Assembly (NCBI RefSeq): GCF_001545035.1
Contig: NZ_FCOJ02000025.1
Coordinates: 36,593-100,592 of the forward strand
DNA from: Caballeronia glebae
GTDB taxonomy: Bacteria; Pseudomonadota; Gammaproteobacteria; Burkholderiales; Burkholderiaceae
Length of the DNA stretch: 64,000 bases
Direction: 5' to 3'
A model generated the notes under the pieces. It did no database searches. It was not told the origin of the DNA and saw nothing but the letters and a program-made list of their open reading frames with translations. Both the position numbers and the translations under genes were made by a program. Position 1 is the stretch's first letter. Each line of letters opens with the position of its first letter. This document shows positions 35,166 to 43,905 of the stretch, piece by piece.

Positions 35166-35723
35166 ATGAAATCCGCAGTCGCTGGTGTTTTGCTTGCGTC
35201 GTCTGCCGCGCTACTCGGCGGTTGCGCGGTGTATCCCGATGGCTCGGCCTATGGCGGCGGCTATCCCGCTGTCTACGACGATCCGGGTTACGGGTACTAC
35301 GGCGGCCCGCCGGTCGTGCAACCGGGCGTGGCGATAGGCGGCGGTTATTACTCCGGTCCGGGGCCGGTCTACTACGGTCCGGGACCGAATCGTTACTGGG
35401 ATGACGGTCCCGGCTGGCGTCGGCCGCCGCAGGGCGGCTGGCACGGCGGACATCCTCCGCGCGACCGGGGTCCGGGCGGACCGCCTCCGCAAGCAGGCGG
35501 TGGACATCCGAATGGTCCTCCGCCGCAAGCAGGCGGCGGCGGTCGTCCGCCGCCAGCGCCGCCTCCGCAACAAGCGGGCGGTGGCTCACCCATGCCGAAG
35601 GCGGTAGGCGGTCAACCCCCCGGGCCGAATCGCGCCCCGCCGCCAGCCGCAAACGGCGGTGGCGGCAACGGCAATCGAGAAAGCGGCAATTCACGCGGCT
35701 TTCTTGGACGCTACGGCGGATAA
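35166..35723 (+). CDS. Gly/Pro-rich lipoprotein
   Basis: A 185-residue protein with a lipoprotein signal: hydrophobic core then LLGGC, with the lipid-bearing Cys at residue 20. The mature part is low-complexity: first a Tyr/Gly-rich region (DPGYGYYGGPPVVQPG), then repeats of PPPQAGGG and PPxQ units (about residues 105-150). It resembles many cell-envelope proteins of Burkholderiaceae with no known role. Repeats make the exact length prone to variation. It is placed before a bidirectional terminator. Confidence 0.78.
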   Translation: MKSAVAGVLLASSAALLGGCAVYPDGSAYGGGYPAVYDDPGYGYYGGPPVVQPGVAIGGGYYSGPGPVYYGPGPNRYWDDGPGWRRPPQGGWHGGHPPRDRGPGGPPPQAGGGHPNGPPPQAGGGGRPPPAPPPQQAGGGSPMPKAVGGQPPGPNRAPPPAANGGGGNGNRESGNSRGFLGRYGG

Positions 35724-35762
35724 AGATAAAGCGCCGAGCGCCTTCATCGAAAGATCGCATTG

Positions 35763-35800
35763 AAAACAAGGCCGCGCCGAATCTGGCGCGGCCTTGTTTT
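35763..35800. terminator. Bidirectional terminator between the lipoprotein gene and lutB
   Basis: A 16-pair stem AAAACAAGGCCGCGCC/GGCGCGGCCTTGTTTT with a six-base loop, flanked by T on one side and A on the other, so it can stop transcripts from both converging genes. Confidence 0.9.
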
Positions 35801-37211
35801 ATCCGAGATGCGAGTGCTGCGCCTTGTACAACTCCCGGAACGTGCGTCCGACCGGCGCGGGCATGTCGCGCGTGCCGGTCCATCCCGCACCGAACGGCAA
35901 CCGTGAAATCGCCTTCTTGTCGCCGCCCACGCGTTCGAGCACGCGCACCGCGAGCTTCGTGAAGAGCGCGTATGCAAGCGGACGCTTCGCGAGATAACCC
36001 CACGCTGCGAGCGCGGCGCGTTCGCTCCAGGGGCGCAGCCGACGCTCCATCTGCTTCTCGCGCAGCTTGCGCAGCAAATCCGACAGCGGAATGTCCACCG
36101 GACAGACGCTGTTGCATTCGCCGCACAGCGTTGCGGCTTGCGGCAGATCGAGCGCCTTGTCGATGCCGACATACGCCGGCGTCAACACCGAGCCCATCGG
36201 TCCCGGATACACCCAGCCATACGCATGGCCGCCGATCTTCTGATAGACCGGGCAATGATTCATGCACGCACCGCAGCGAATACAGCGCAGCATCTCCTGA
36301 AACTCACCGCCGATGAGCCCGGTGCGCCCACCATCGACGAGCACGAAGTACATATGTTCGGGGCCGTCCGTCTCGTCGGCGGCGCGCGGTCCGGTCAGCA
36401 GCGAAAAGTAGTTCGAGATCGTCTGGCCGGTCGCCGAGCGCGGCAGCAGGCGCATCGCGGTGGCGAGATCTTCGAGCGTCGGCAGCACTTTTTCGATGCC
36501 CGTCACCGCGACATGCACGCGCGGCATCACCGTGCACATGCCCTCGTTGCCCTCGTTCGTGACGACCGCCACCGATCCCGTCTCCGCGATCACAAAGTTC
36601 CCGCCCGTCACGCCCATGTCCGCCGACATGAAGTGCGGCCGCAACACCTCGCGCGCCTCGCGCGTCATCTCGGGGATATCGGTGAGGCGCGGCTTGTTGT
36701 GCGTCTTCGCGAAGAGATCGGCGATCTGCTCCTTATCCTTGTGGACGACCGGCGCGATGATATGGCTCGGCGGTTCGTTGTCGTTGATCTGCAGGATGTA
36801 TTCGCCGAGGTCGGTCTCGATCGACTGCACGCCCATCTCGCCGAGCACGCGATTCAACTGCATCTCTTCCGAGACCATGGATTTGGTCTTGATGACCTTC
36901 TTCACATCGTGCTTGCGGGCGATTTCCGCGACGAGCTTCGCGGCATCCTGCGTCGATTCGGCATAGAGCACGGTCGCGCCACGACGCGTCGCCTCGCGCT
37001 CGAAGGTTTCGAGCCACACGTCGAGATTATCGAGCGCGCGATCGCGGCGCTCCTTCAACGCGTCGCGCGTCGCCTCGAAGTCGATGTCGCGCACCGCGCT
37101 CGCGCGCGCGCTGACGAACTTGGTCGAGAGCTTCGTGAGATTCTGCTGCAGGCGCTCATCGGCGAGCTTGCTTCCCGCGCGCGCCTTGAAGTGCATCGTC
37201 TGGACTTGCAT
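35799..37211 (-). CDS. lutB: Lactate utilization iron-sulfur protein LutB
   Basis: A 470-residue protein of the LutB/LldF/YkgF family, part of the LutABC complex that oxidises L-lactate to pyruvate. The first 280 residues are a LUD domain; then follow two 4Fe-4S motifs (CIRCGACMNHCPVY and CGECNSVCPVDI, about residues 310-370) and a DUF3390-type tail. The ribosome-binding site AAGGAGAG precedes the ATG. It follows lutA by 24 bases. A lutC gene, normally next, is not found here. Confidence 0.93.
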   Translation of the reverse strand: MQVQTMHFKARAGSKLADERLQQNLTKLSTKFVSARASAVRDIDFEATRDALKERRDRALDNLDVWLETFEREATRRGATVLYAESTQDAAKLVAEIARKHDVKKVIKTKSMVSEEMQLNRVLGEMGVQSIETDLGEYILQINDNEPPSHIIAPVVHKDKEQIADLFAKTHNKPRLTDIPEMTREAREVLRPHFMSADMGVTGGNFVIAETGSVAVVTNEGNEGMCTVMPRVHVAVTGIEKVLPTLEDLATAMRLLPRSATGQTISNYFSLLTGPRAADETDGPEHMYFVLVDGGRTGLIGGEFQEMLRCIRCGACMNHCPVYQKIGGHAYGWVYPGPMGSVLTPAYVGIDKALDLPQAATLCGECNSVCPVDIPLSDLLRKLREKQMERRLRPWSERAALAAWGYLAKRPLAYALFTKLAVRVLERVGGDKKAISRLPFGAGWTGTRDMPAPVGRTFRELYKAQHSHLG

Positions 37212-37235
37212 GTGATGTCTCTCCTTTCGATGCGC

Positions 37236-37970
37236 TCAGGCGCGACCTTGTGCGTCGCCGGCAAGCACCTGCGCGATGTGCAGCACGCGCGTGGACGTGT
37301 CGCCCGTGCGGCGCAGGCGCCCTTCGATGTTCAGCATGCAGCCGAGGTCGCCGAGTACGACGGTATCCGCGCCGCTCGCCTTGATGTTCGCGCATTTCTC
37401 GTCGACGATCGCCGTCGAGATGTCGCCGTACTTCACCGCGAACGTCCCGCCGAATCCACAGCAATGCTCGCATCCGGCCATCTCGACCACCGGCACGCCC
37501 GCCTGCGCGAGCAACTCGCGCGGCTGCGATTTCACGCCGAGTTCGCGCAGGCCCGAGCACGAATCGTGATACGTCACCATGCCGTCGAACGCGCCCGGCT
37601 CCATGCGCGCTTTGGCGACATTCACGAGAAAATCGGTCAGTTCGAACACGCGTGGCTGGAGGCGGGCGAAGCGGCCCATCAATTGCGGATCGTCACGGAA
37701 GAGATCGCCGTAGTGCTCGCGAATCATGCCGCCGCAAGACCCGGACGGAATCACGACGTAGTCGAACTGCTCGAATTCGCGCAGCGTTTTTTCGGCGAGA
37801 TCGCGGGCGAGCGGCCGGTCGCCCGAGTTGTAGGCAGGCTGGCCGCAGCACGTCTGCGACGGCGGCACGACGACTTCGAAGCCCGCCCGCTCGATCAGCT
37901 TGATGACCGAGAAGCCGATTTCCGGGCGCATCATGTCGATGAGACATGTCACGAATAGTCCGACTCGCAT
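37236..37970 (-). CDS. lutA: Lactate utilization protein LutA (cysteine-rich CCG protein)
   Basis: A 244-residue protein with two cysteine-rich CCG domains: CCGQPAYNSGD near residue 41 and CCGFGGTFAVK near residue 159, the sites that bind an unusual 4Fe-4S cluster in heterodisulfide-reductase-like proteins. It is the electron-accepting subunit of the LutABC lactate oxidase. The ATG at 37970 gives MRVGLFVTCLIDMMRP, the usual start; the longer frame upstream has no likeness. It is divergent from the IclR gene. Confidence 0.92.
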   Translation of the reverse strand: MRVGLFVTCLIDMMRPEIGFSVIKLIERAGFEVVVPPSQTCCGQPAYNSGDRPLARDLAEKTLREFEQFDYVVIPSGSCGGMIREHYGDLFRDDPQLMGRFARLQPRVFELTDFLVNVAKARMEPGAFDGMVTYHDSCSGLRELGVKSQPRELLAQAGVPVVEMAGCEHCCGFGGTFAVKYGDISTAIVDEKCANIKASGADTVVLGDLGCMLNIEGRLRRTGDTSTRVLHIAQVLAGDAQGRA

Positions 37971-38137
37971 TGGGGGCGTTTCCTGTTTTGTAGAAATGAT
38001 GTGAACGCAGCGCCGATTATCCGCGAAAAGTCCCGTCCGACGGGGCGCACGCCGGCCGCGCACGTCCGTGGCGCGATGATTGTTTTGAAGCAGCGTTCTT
38101 ATTTTCACATTATGAGATACAATCGCCACTCCGCTGT

Positions 38138-38149
38138 TTGACGCGTCAA
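38138..38149. promoter_or_regulatory. Palindromic candidate operator before the IclR gene
   Basis: TTGACGCGTCAA is a perfect 12-base palindrome 13 bases before the regulator start codon, in the 190-base gap shared with lutA. It is a candidate self-regulation site; the regulator's true operator is unknown. Confidence 0.4.
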
Positions 38150-38162
38150 CCGATTTTTCACG

Positions 38163-38978
38163 ATGAGCGATACGAACCCGGAATCCAAAACCTCTATTCA
38201 GGTGATCGAGCGCATGATGCGTCTTCTCGACGCCCTCGCCGACCACACTGATCCCGTCAGCCTGAAAGAGCTTAGCCAGAGCACCGAGCTGCATCCGTCC
38301 ACGGCGCATCGCATTTTGAACGACATGGTGCTGTGCCGGCTCGTGGATCGCTCCGATCCCGGCACGTATCGGCTCGGCATGCGTTTGCTCGAACTCGGCA
38401 ACCTCGTGAAGGCGCGTCTTTCAGTGCGCGAAGCCGCGATGCCGCCGATGCGCGAACTGCATCGGCAGACCGGGCAGACCGTCAATCTTTCCGTGCGGCA
38501 AGGCGACGAGATCGTCTATATCGAGCGCGCGTATTCCGAGCGCTCGGGTATGCAGGTCGTGCGCGCGATCGGCGGCCGTGCGCCGTTACATCTGACATCG
38601 GTCGGAAAACTGTTTCTCGCCGCCGACGAAGCCGCACGCGTGCGCGCCTACGCGATGCGAACCGGGCTCTCCGGCCACACGCAAAACAGCATTACGGATC
38701 TCTCGAAACTCGAACGCGAATTGTCGCTGGTGCGTCAGCAAGCATGCGCGCGCGACAACGAGGAACTCGAACTCGGCGTGCGCTGCATCGCTGCAGGCAT
38801 TTACGACGACACGGGGCGACTCGTCGCCGGCCTGTCGCTCTCCGCGCCCGCCGATCGCCTGCAGGACGCCTGGCTCAAGCAACTGAGCCACACGGCGCTC
38901 GAAATCTCGACAACGCTGGGGTATCACCCCGACCAGCCAGCCGCCGACGCGCAACACGCGCAGCACGCGCAACGCTGA
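38163..38978 (+). CDS. IclR-family transcriptional regulator
   Basis: A 271-residue regulator with an N-terminal winged helix-turn-helix (about residues 14-75, STELHPSTAHRILNDMV is the recognition region) and an IclR effector domain, where GRAPLHLTSVGKLFLA and CIAAGIYDDTGRLVAGLSLSAP are conserved. It is divergent from lutAB, so control of lactate oxidation is the best guess; sugar-acid or aromatic degradation are alternatives for this family. Confidence 0.92.
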   Translation: MSDTNPESKTSIQVIERMMRLLDALADHTDPVSLKELSQSTELHPSTAHRILNDMVLCRLVDRSDPGTYRLGMRLLELGNLVKARLSVREAAMPPMRELHRQTGQTVNLSVRQGDEIVYIERAYSERSGMQVVRAIGGRAPLHLTSVGKLFLAADEAARVRAYAMRTGLSGHTQNSITDLSKLERELSLVRQQACARDNEELELGVRCIAAGIYDDTGRLVAGLSLSAPADRLQDAWLKQLSHTALEISTTLGYHPDQPAADAQHAQHAQR

Positions 38979-38989
38979 TCCACGCCGCA

Positions 38990-39027
38990 TGAAAAAAACG
39001 GAATTCGTCTTTCGACGAATCCCGTTT
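38990..39027 (-). terminator. Terminator after pbpG
   Basis: Stem AAACGG-ATTCGTC/GACGAAT-CCGTTT with one mismatch and a four-base loop, followed on the minus strand by a run of seven T (complement of 38992-38998). It may also stop the IclR transcript from the other side. Confidence 0.75.
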
Positions 39028-39055
39028 CGCTTTGCTGTCTGCGAACAACAGGCGC

Positions 39056-40240
39056 TCAAGGATTCGCGCCGCCACCCATGTCCGCGCTCATGATATGCGG
39101 CTCGCCGAGCGCATCGAGATACGAGCGCAGACGGCCCGCGTCGGCGAAGCGCGAATACTTGCCGTACGAATCGAGCAGCACGATCACGACCGGACGGCCA
39201 TTCACGGTCGCCTGCATCACGAGACACTCGCCCGCTTCGTTGATAAATCCCGTCTTCTGCAAGCCGATATCCCACGAAGCATTGCGGATCAGCGCATTCG
39301 TGCTGTTGTAGGCGAGATTGCGCTTGCCGGTGAAGACGTCGTAGTTGCGGTCGGTCGAGAACTTGCGGATCAGCGGATATTGATACGCCGCGTTGACCAT
39401 TTTGACGAGGTCGCGCGCGCTCGACACGTTAAGGCTCGTGAGGCCCGTGGAATTCTCGAAGTGCGTATCGACCATGCCGAGCGACTTCGCCTTCGCATTC
39501 ATCGCGGCGATGAACGCCGGACGGCCGCCCGGGTAAAAGCGCGATAGCGCCGCGGCCGCGCGATTTTCCGATGCCATCAGCGCGATGTGCAGCATGTCTT
39601 CGCGATTGAGCACCGAACCGACCGCGAGGCGCGAACCCGTGAACTTCTCGTAGTCGCGATCTTCGTCGGTGACGCTGATTTCATCCGTGAGCGGCATGTG
39701 CGAATCGAGCACGACCATTGCCGTCATCAGCTTGGTGATCGAAGCGATTGGCACGACGGCGCGCGAATTCTTGTCGAAGAGCGTCTCGGACGTGTTCTGG
39801 TCGACCACGTAAGCCACGCTCGAACGCAGCGCGAGGCTGTCGGGCGTGTCGCGCAGGCCGAATGCCTGGCCGACCGAGGTCGCGCGCGGCTGATACGCCA
39901 CCGCATGCACCGCGGCGCGGCGCGCATGCGGTTCCATGCGATACGCCACGCGACGCTTGCGCGATGCGCGGGGCGCGTCGTCGTCGTCCTGGGCCGCCGC
40001 GACCTTGGCCGCCTTCGCGGGCTTCGGCGCCTTGAGCGTGGTTTTCGCCACCCGCGCGGGCTTTTCAGCCTTCGCGGTGGATTTCTTTTCGGTTTTGCTT
40101 GGGGTGGCGGTCTTCGCGAGGGCTTCAGCCGGAGCCGCTGCGAAGGACGTCGCTACTACGATGGAAACGGCGATGGACAATGCCGAGCGCATTGCCACGC
40201 CGTGTACCACCTTTAACGACGAAAACATTTCGGTTTTCAT
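39056..40240 (-). CDS. pbpG: D-alanyl-D-alanine endopeptidase (PBP7-like)
   Basis: A 394-residue periplasmic serine peptidase of the S11 family that trims peptidoglycan cross-links. The catalytic SxxK reads SITK (near residue 165), the SxN motif is SEN (near 223) and the KTG motif is in LQKTGFINEAG (near 326). A signal peptide ends near residue 41 (AAPAEALA), followed by a Lys/Ala-rich linker of about 60 residues (KTEKKSTAKAEK) that is longer than in the E. coli enzyme. The ATG at 40240 is chosen; 21 further upstream codons have no support. Confidence 0.92.
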   Translation of the reverse strand: MKTEMFSSLKVVHGVAMRSALSIAVSIVVATSFAAAPAEALAKTATPSKTEKKSTAKAEKPARVAKTTLKAPKPAKAAKVAAAQDDDDAPRASRKRRVAYRMEPHARRAAVHAVAYQPRATSVGQAFGLRDTPDSLALRSSVAYVVDQNTSETLFDKNSRAVVPIASITKLMTAMVVLDSHMPLTDEISVTDEDRDYEKFTGSRLAVGSVLNREDMLHIALMASENRAAAALSRFYPGGRPAFIAAMNAKAKSLGMVDTHFENSTGLTSLNVSSARDLVKMVNAAYQYPLIRKFSTDRNYDVFTGKRNLAYNSTNALIRNASWDIGLQKTGFINEAGECLVMQATVNGRPVVIVLLDSYGKYSRFADAGRLRSYLDALGEPHIMSADMGGGANP

Positions 40241-41016
40241 TAGTGTTCTGTTGGGCGGCTGGAGAGTACCGCCAAGTGTAGTGAAGCTACGAAATTTAAG
40301 CAATATTAAGCACTTATCGGCACTCTTTAAACCGAGTTGTAAGCCGCAATTGCGAATTGCTCAATAAAAAGCGCCTCGATCGGAAAAAACGATCGTCCCA
40401 GCGAAATAGTGCTGCCCAGAGCGCGCTTTTCTACACGACGACAAACGCACTATCGGCAAAACTTTCCACGACTTTAGGCAAACGTGACGACCAAACCGGC
40501 CAAGACGCGGAGTTTCGAATCGAGGAGCAAGCACGGTCGGAGGACGCGGACCAACACGCGGCATATCGGACAGCCGAAATGTTAACGTTTCTCCAACAAT
40601 TTGGTGTACGGCGACATCCTAAAAATAGGACGACCTTCAGAAATATCTCATCCCCGCATCGCCGCAGAGCACGCGGGGGCTCGCGTCGTCGAAACATCAA
40701 ACTTTCATCCTGCCGTGCTTTCATTCAGTACGGCGTGGCATGTTGGCGCGCCTCCGAAACCATGCCCAGCTTGTGTGCATAGGGTTTCCACGGGCATGCC
40801 CTTTGGGCGCGCGGTCGTCATGTAAGTTCTTGTTTAACATACGATTCCGCCAATTGTGCGGCGCACAAAAAGCGCTTGACATCCATAGGAATTTGTCTAA
40901 AATGTGTTTCATGTTGCGACGCACCAATCGCAGTTGCACCTAGCCGGCAAGGTTCATCGCGCCGGATCTACCCAAACCACGACCCGCATTGATGGGTCTG
41001 CCATCAGGAGCCTGAG
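40241..41016. other. Long intergenic region before the phasin gene
   Basis: Nearly 780 bases without a gene. A short hairpin CGATCG-GAAAAAA-CGATCG lies near 40377-40395. Open frames have no coding bias. The right end holds the phasin promoter listed separately. A PhaR-type operator would be expected here but cannot be recognised. Confidence 0.45.
40876..40903 (+). promoter_or_regulatory. Strong sigma-70 promoter of the phasin gene
   Basis: A perfect -35 TTGACA (40876-40881) and a -10 TAAAAT (40898-40903) with a 16-base spacer. The start codon is about 110 bases downstream, leaving a long leader. It fits the high expression of phasins. Confidence 0.72.
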
Positions 41017-41592
41017 ATGACGCTGTTGACCCCCGAGCAAATCGCCGCTGCACAAAAAGCCAATTTCGACACGCTGTTCGGCCTCACGAACAAGGCGTTC
41101 GAAGGCGTCGAGAAGCTTGTCGAACTGAACCTGCAAGTTGTGAAGTCGACGCTGGCTGAAAGCCAGGAAAACGCACAACGCGCATTGTCGGTGAAGGACG
41201 CGCAAGAACTGCTCGCGCTGCAAGCCAGCCTGACCCAACCGGTCGCGGAAAAGGTGCTGTCGTATGGCCGTCACCTGTATGAAATCGCGTCGGCCACGCA
41301 AGCTGAATTTGCCCGTGTCGCGGAAGCTCAGTACGAAGAGCAAAACCGCAAGGTGCAAACGCTCGTCGACAACGTCGCGAAGAACGCACCGGCCGGTTCG
41401 GAAACCGCCGTCGCCGTGATGAAGTCGGCTATCACCGCCGCCAACACGACGTACGAAACGGTTCACAAGGCAACGAAGCAAGCTGTGGAAATCGCTGAAA
41501 GCAACTTCAACGCTGCCGCTACGGCTGCGACGAAGGCCGCTACGCAAGCGACCGAGCAAGCTTCGCGCGTGGCCAAGAAGTCGGTTGCGTAA
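41017..41592 (+). CDS. phaP: Phasin (PHA granule-associated protein)
   Basis: A 191-residue amphipathic helical protein of the phasin family that coats polyhydroxyalkanoate granules. The N terminus [20 protein letters not shown] and the middle [20 protein letters not shown] are typical of Burkholderiaceae PhaP. The C-terminal 40 residues are Ala/Thr/Lys repeats ([19 protein letters not shown]). CAGGAG lies before the ATG. It has its own promoter and terminator, so it is a single-gene unit. Confidence 0.93.
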   Translation: MTLLTPEQIAAAQKANFDTLFGLTNKAFEGVEKLVELNLQVVKSTLAESQENAQRALSVKDAQELLALQASLTQPVAEKVLSYGRHLYEIASATQAEFARVAEAQYEEQNRKVQTLVDNVAKNAPAGSETAVAVMKSAITAANTTYETVHKATKQAVEIAESNFNAAATAATKAATQATEQASRVAKKSVA

Positions 41593-41638
41593 GTTTGCCG
41601 CCGGGCTTCTGCCCGGTTGATGCAGCACGAATCACGAA

Positions 41639-41668
41639 GAACCCGGCCATCGCGCCGGGTTTTTTGTC
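41639..41668 (+). terminator. Rho-independent terminator after phaP
   Basis: AACCCGGC/GCCGGGTT stem with a short loop and TTTTTTG following. Confidence 0.85.
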
Positions 41669-41689
41669 GTCCACGCATTCGTCCGCATT

Positions 41690-41726
41690 AAAAAGGCGCG
41701 CTCCGTTGAAGGAGCGCGCCTTTGCA
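41690..41726 (-). terminator. Rho-independent terminator after lpdA
   Basis: AAAGGCGCGCTCC/GGAGCGCGCCTTT stem with a five-base loop. On the minus strand it runs into TTTTTAATG, closing the pyruvate dehydrogenase operon. Confidence 0.9.
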
Positions 41727-41745
41727 CTTCTCGAAGTATGGCAGC

Positions 41746-43803
41746 TTACTTCTTGCGCTGCGGCGGCAAGTCCGTGCACACGCCTTCGTACAACTCGGCG
41801 GCCATGCCGACCGATTCGCCGAGCGTCGGGTGCGGGTGAATCGTCTTGCCGATGTCGGTTGCATCCGCGCCCATCTCGATCGCGAGACACACTTCGCTGA
41901 TCAGATCGCCCGCATTCAGACCGACGATACCGCCGCCGATCACGCGATGCGTCTCTTCATCGAAGATCAGCTTGGTGAAGCCTTCGTCGCGGCCGTTGGC
42001 GATCGCGCGGCCCGACGCGGCCCACGGGAACACGGCCTTGCCGAACTTGATGCCTTCGGCCTTGCACTGGTCTTCCGTCTTGCCCGCCCACGCCACTTCC
42101 GGATCGGTGTACGCCACCGACGGAATCTGCAGCGCGTCGAAATACGCCTTCTCGCCGTGCGCCGCTTCCGCCGCCACGTGGCCTTCATGCACGGCCTTGT
42201 GCGCGAGCATCGGCTGGCCGACGAGATCGCCGATCGCGAAGATGTGCGGCACGTTGGTGCGCATTTGCTTGTCGACGTCGATGAAGCCACGATCCGTCAC
42301 CGCGACGCCCGCCTTGTCCGCGCCGATCTTGCCGCCGTTCGGGCTACGGCCGACCGCGAGCAGCACGAGGTCGTAACGCTGCGGTTCGCTCGGCGCCTTC
42401 TCGCCTTCGAACGTCACGTAGATGCCGTCTTCCCGGGCTTCCGCCTTGGTCGTCTTGGTCTTGAGCATCAGGTTCGTGAAGCGCTTGGAATTGAACTTCT
42501 CCCAGACCTTCACGAGATCGCGGTCCGCGCCGAGCATCAGGCCGTCGAGCATTTCGACGACGTCGATGTCAGAGCCGAGCGTGGAATATACCGTCGCCAT
42601 TTCCAGGCCGATGATGCCGCCGCCCACGACCAGCATGCGCTTCGGAAGCTGACGCAATTCGAGCGCGCCGGTCGAATCGACGACGCGCGGATCGTCCGGG
42701 AAGAACGGCAGCTTCACCGCCTGCGAGCCCGCCGCGATGATCGCCTGTTTGAACTTGACGACTTTCTTGCCGTCCGGGCCGTTCACTTCCATGTGGTACG
42801 GATCGACGAACGTGCCGACGCCCGTCACCACTTGCACCTTGCGCGCCTTCGCCATGCCCGCGAGACCGCCGGTCAGCTTCTTGACGACGCCTTCCTTGAA
42901 GCCGCGCAGCTTGTCGAGATCGACCTTCGGCTCGCCGAAGCTGATGCCGTGCGCCGCGAGCTCGGCCGCTTCGTCGATGACGAGCGCCGTGTGCAGCAAT
43001 GCCTTCGACGGAATGCAGCCGACGTTCAGACACACGCCGCCCAAGGTCGAATAACGCTCGACGAGCACGGTCTTCATGCCGAGATCGGCGGAACGGAAGG
43101 CCGCCGAGTATCCGCCGGGACCGGCGCCGAGCACGAGCATGTCGCATTCGACATCGGCCGCGCCCGAATAGCTGCCCGCTTGCGGCGCGGGCGTCGGGGC
43201 TGCGGCAGGCGCCGGAGCGGGCGCGGCCTTCTGAGGCGCAGCGGCAGCAGCACCGGCGCCGCCTTCGAGTGTCAGAACCAGCGTGCCTTCCGACACCGTG
43301 TCGCCGACCTTGAGCTTGACTTCCTTCACCGTGCCGGCGGCGGGCGAAGGCACGTCCATCGTCGCCTTGTCGGATTCGAGCGTGACGAGCGACTGCTCCT
43401 TATCGACCGTATCGCCCGGCTTCACGTGCACTTCGATGACCGGAATGTCCTTGAAGTCGCCAATATCTGGCACCTTCACGTCCTGCACGCCACCGCCGCC
43501 CGCAGCCTTCGCGGGAGCGGCGGCCGGAGCCGGCGCTGCGGCCGGAGCGGCGGCAGCGCCCGCGCCTTCGGTTTCGACCATCGCGATGACCGTGCCCTGG
43601 CTGACCTTTTGACCCTGCTGAACCTTCACTTCCTTGATCGTGCCCGCGACATCGGCGGGCACTTCCATCGTGGCCTTGTCGGTTTCGAGCGTGATGACGC
43701 CCTGTTCCTTTTCGATGACGTCGCCGGGCTTGATATTGACTTCGATGACATCGACATCGGAGAAGTCGCCGATGTCGGGTACTTTTAGTTCGACGAGACT
43801 CAT
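41746..43803 (-). CDS. lpdA: Dihydrolipoyl dehydrogenase (E3) with two N-terminal lipoyl domains
   Basis: A 685-residue FAD enzyme that reoxidises dihydrolipoyl groups in the pyruvate dehydrogenase complex. Two lipoyl domains come first: residues 1-78 (Lys43 in ETDKATM) and 106-182 (Lys146 in ESDKATM), each followed by an Ala/Pro linker. The E3 part starts near 219 with GAGPGGYSAAFR, has the redox disulfide Cys258/Cys263 (GGVCLNVGC), a second Rossmann motif GGGIIGLEMA and the C-terminal catalytic HPHPTLGES. One lipoyl domain is the more usual number in E3 of this group. It is the last gene of aceE-aceF-lpdA. Confidence 0.95.
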   Translation of the reverse strand: MSLVELKVPDIGDFSDVDVIEVNIKPGDVIEKEQGVITLETDKATMEVPADVAGTIKEVKVQQGQKVSQGTVIAMVETEGAGAAAAPAAAPAPAAAPAKAAGGGGVQDVKVPDIGDFKDIPVIEVHVKPGDTVDKEQSLVTLESDKATMDVPSPAAGTVKEVKLKVGDTVSEGTLVLTLEGGAGAAAAAPQKAAPAPAPAAAPTPAPQAGSYSGAADVECDMLVLGAGPGGYSAAFRSADLGMKTVLVERYSTLGGVCLNVGCIPSKALLHTALVIDEAAELAAHGISFGEPKVDLDKLRGFKEGVVKKLTGGLAGMAKARKVQVVTGVGTFVDPYHMEVNGPDGKKVVKFKQAIIAAGSQAVKLPFFPDDPRVVDSTGALELRQLPKRMLVVGGGIIGLEMATVYSTLGSDIDVVEMLDGLMLGADRDLVKVWEKFNSKRFTNLMLKTKTTKAEAREDGIYVTFEGEKAPSEPQRYDLVLLAVGRSPNGGKIGADKAGVAVTDRGFIDVDKQMRTNVPHIFAIGDLVGQPMLAHKAVHEGHVAAEAAHGEKAYFDALQIPSVAYTDPEVAWAGKTEDQCKAEGIKFGKAVFPWAASGRAIANGRDEGFTKLIFDEETHRVIGGGIVGLNAGDLISEVCLAIEMGADATDIGKTIHPHPTLGESVGMAAELYEGVCTDLPPQRKK

Positions 43804-43905
43804 GTTGTCCCCTGAATAGAAGAGCGGATGGAACCGGACACGCCGGTTCCGCCGTCGGCTGGGATCGCGCGCTTCATCCGCCAACGAACGAAGCGCGCGC
43901 CACGA

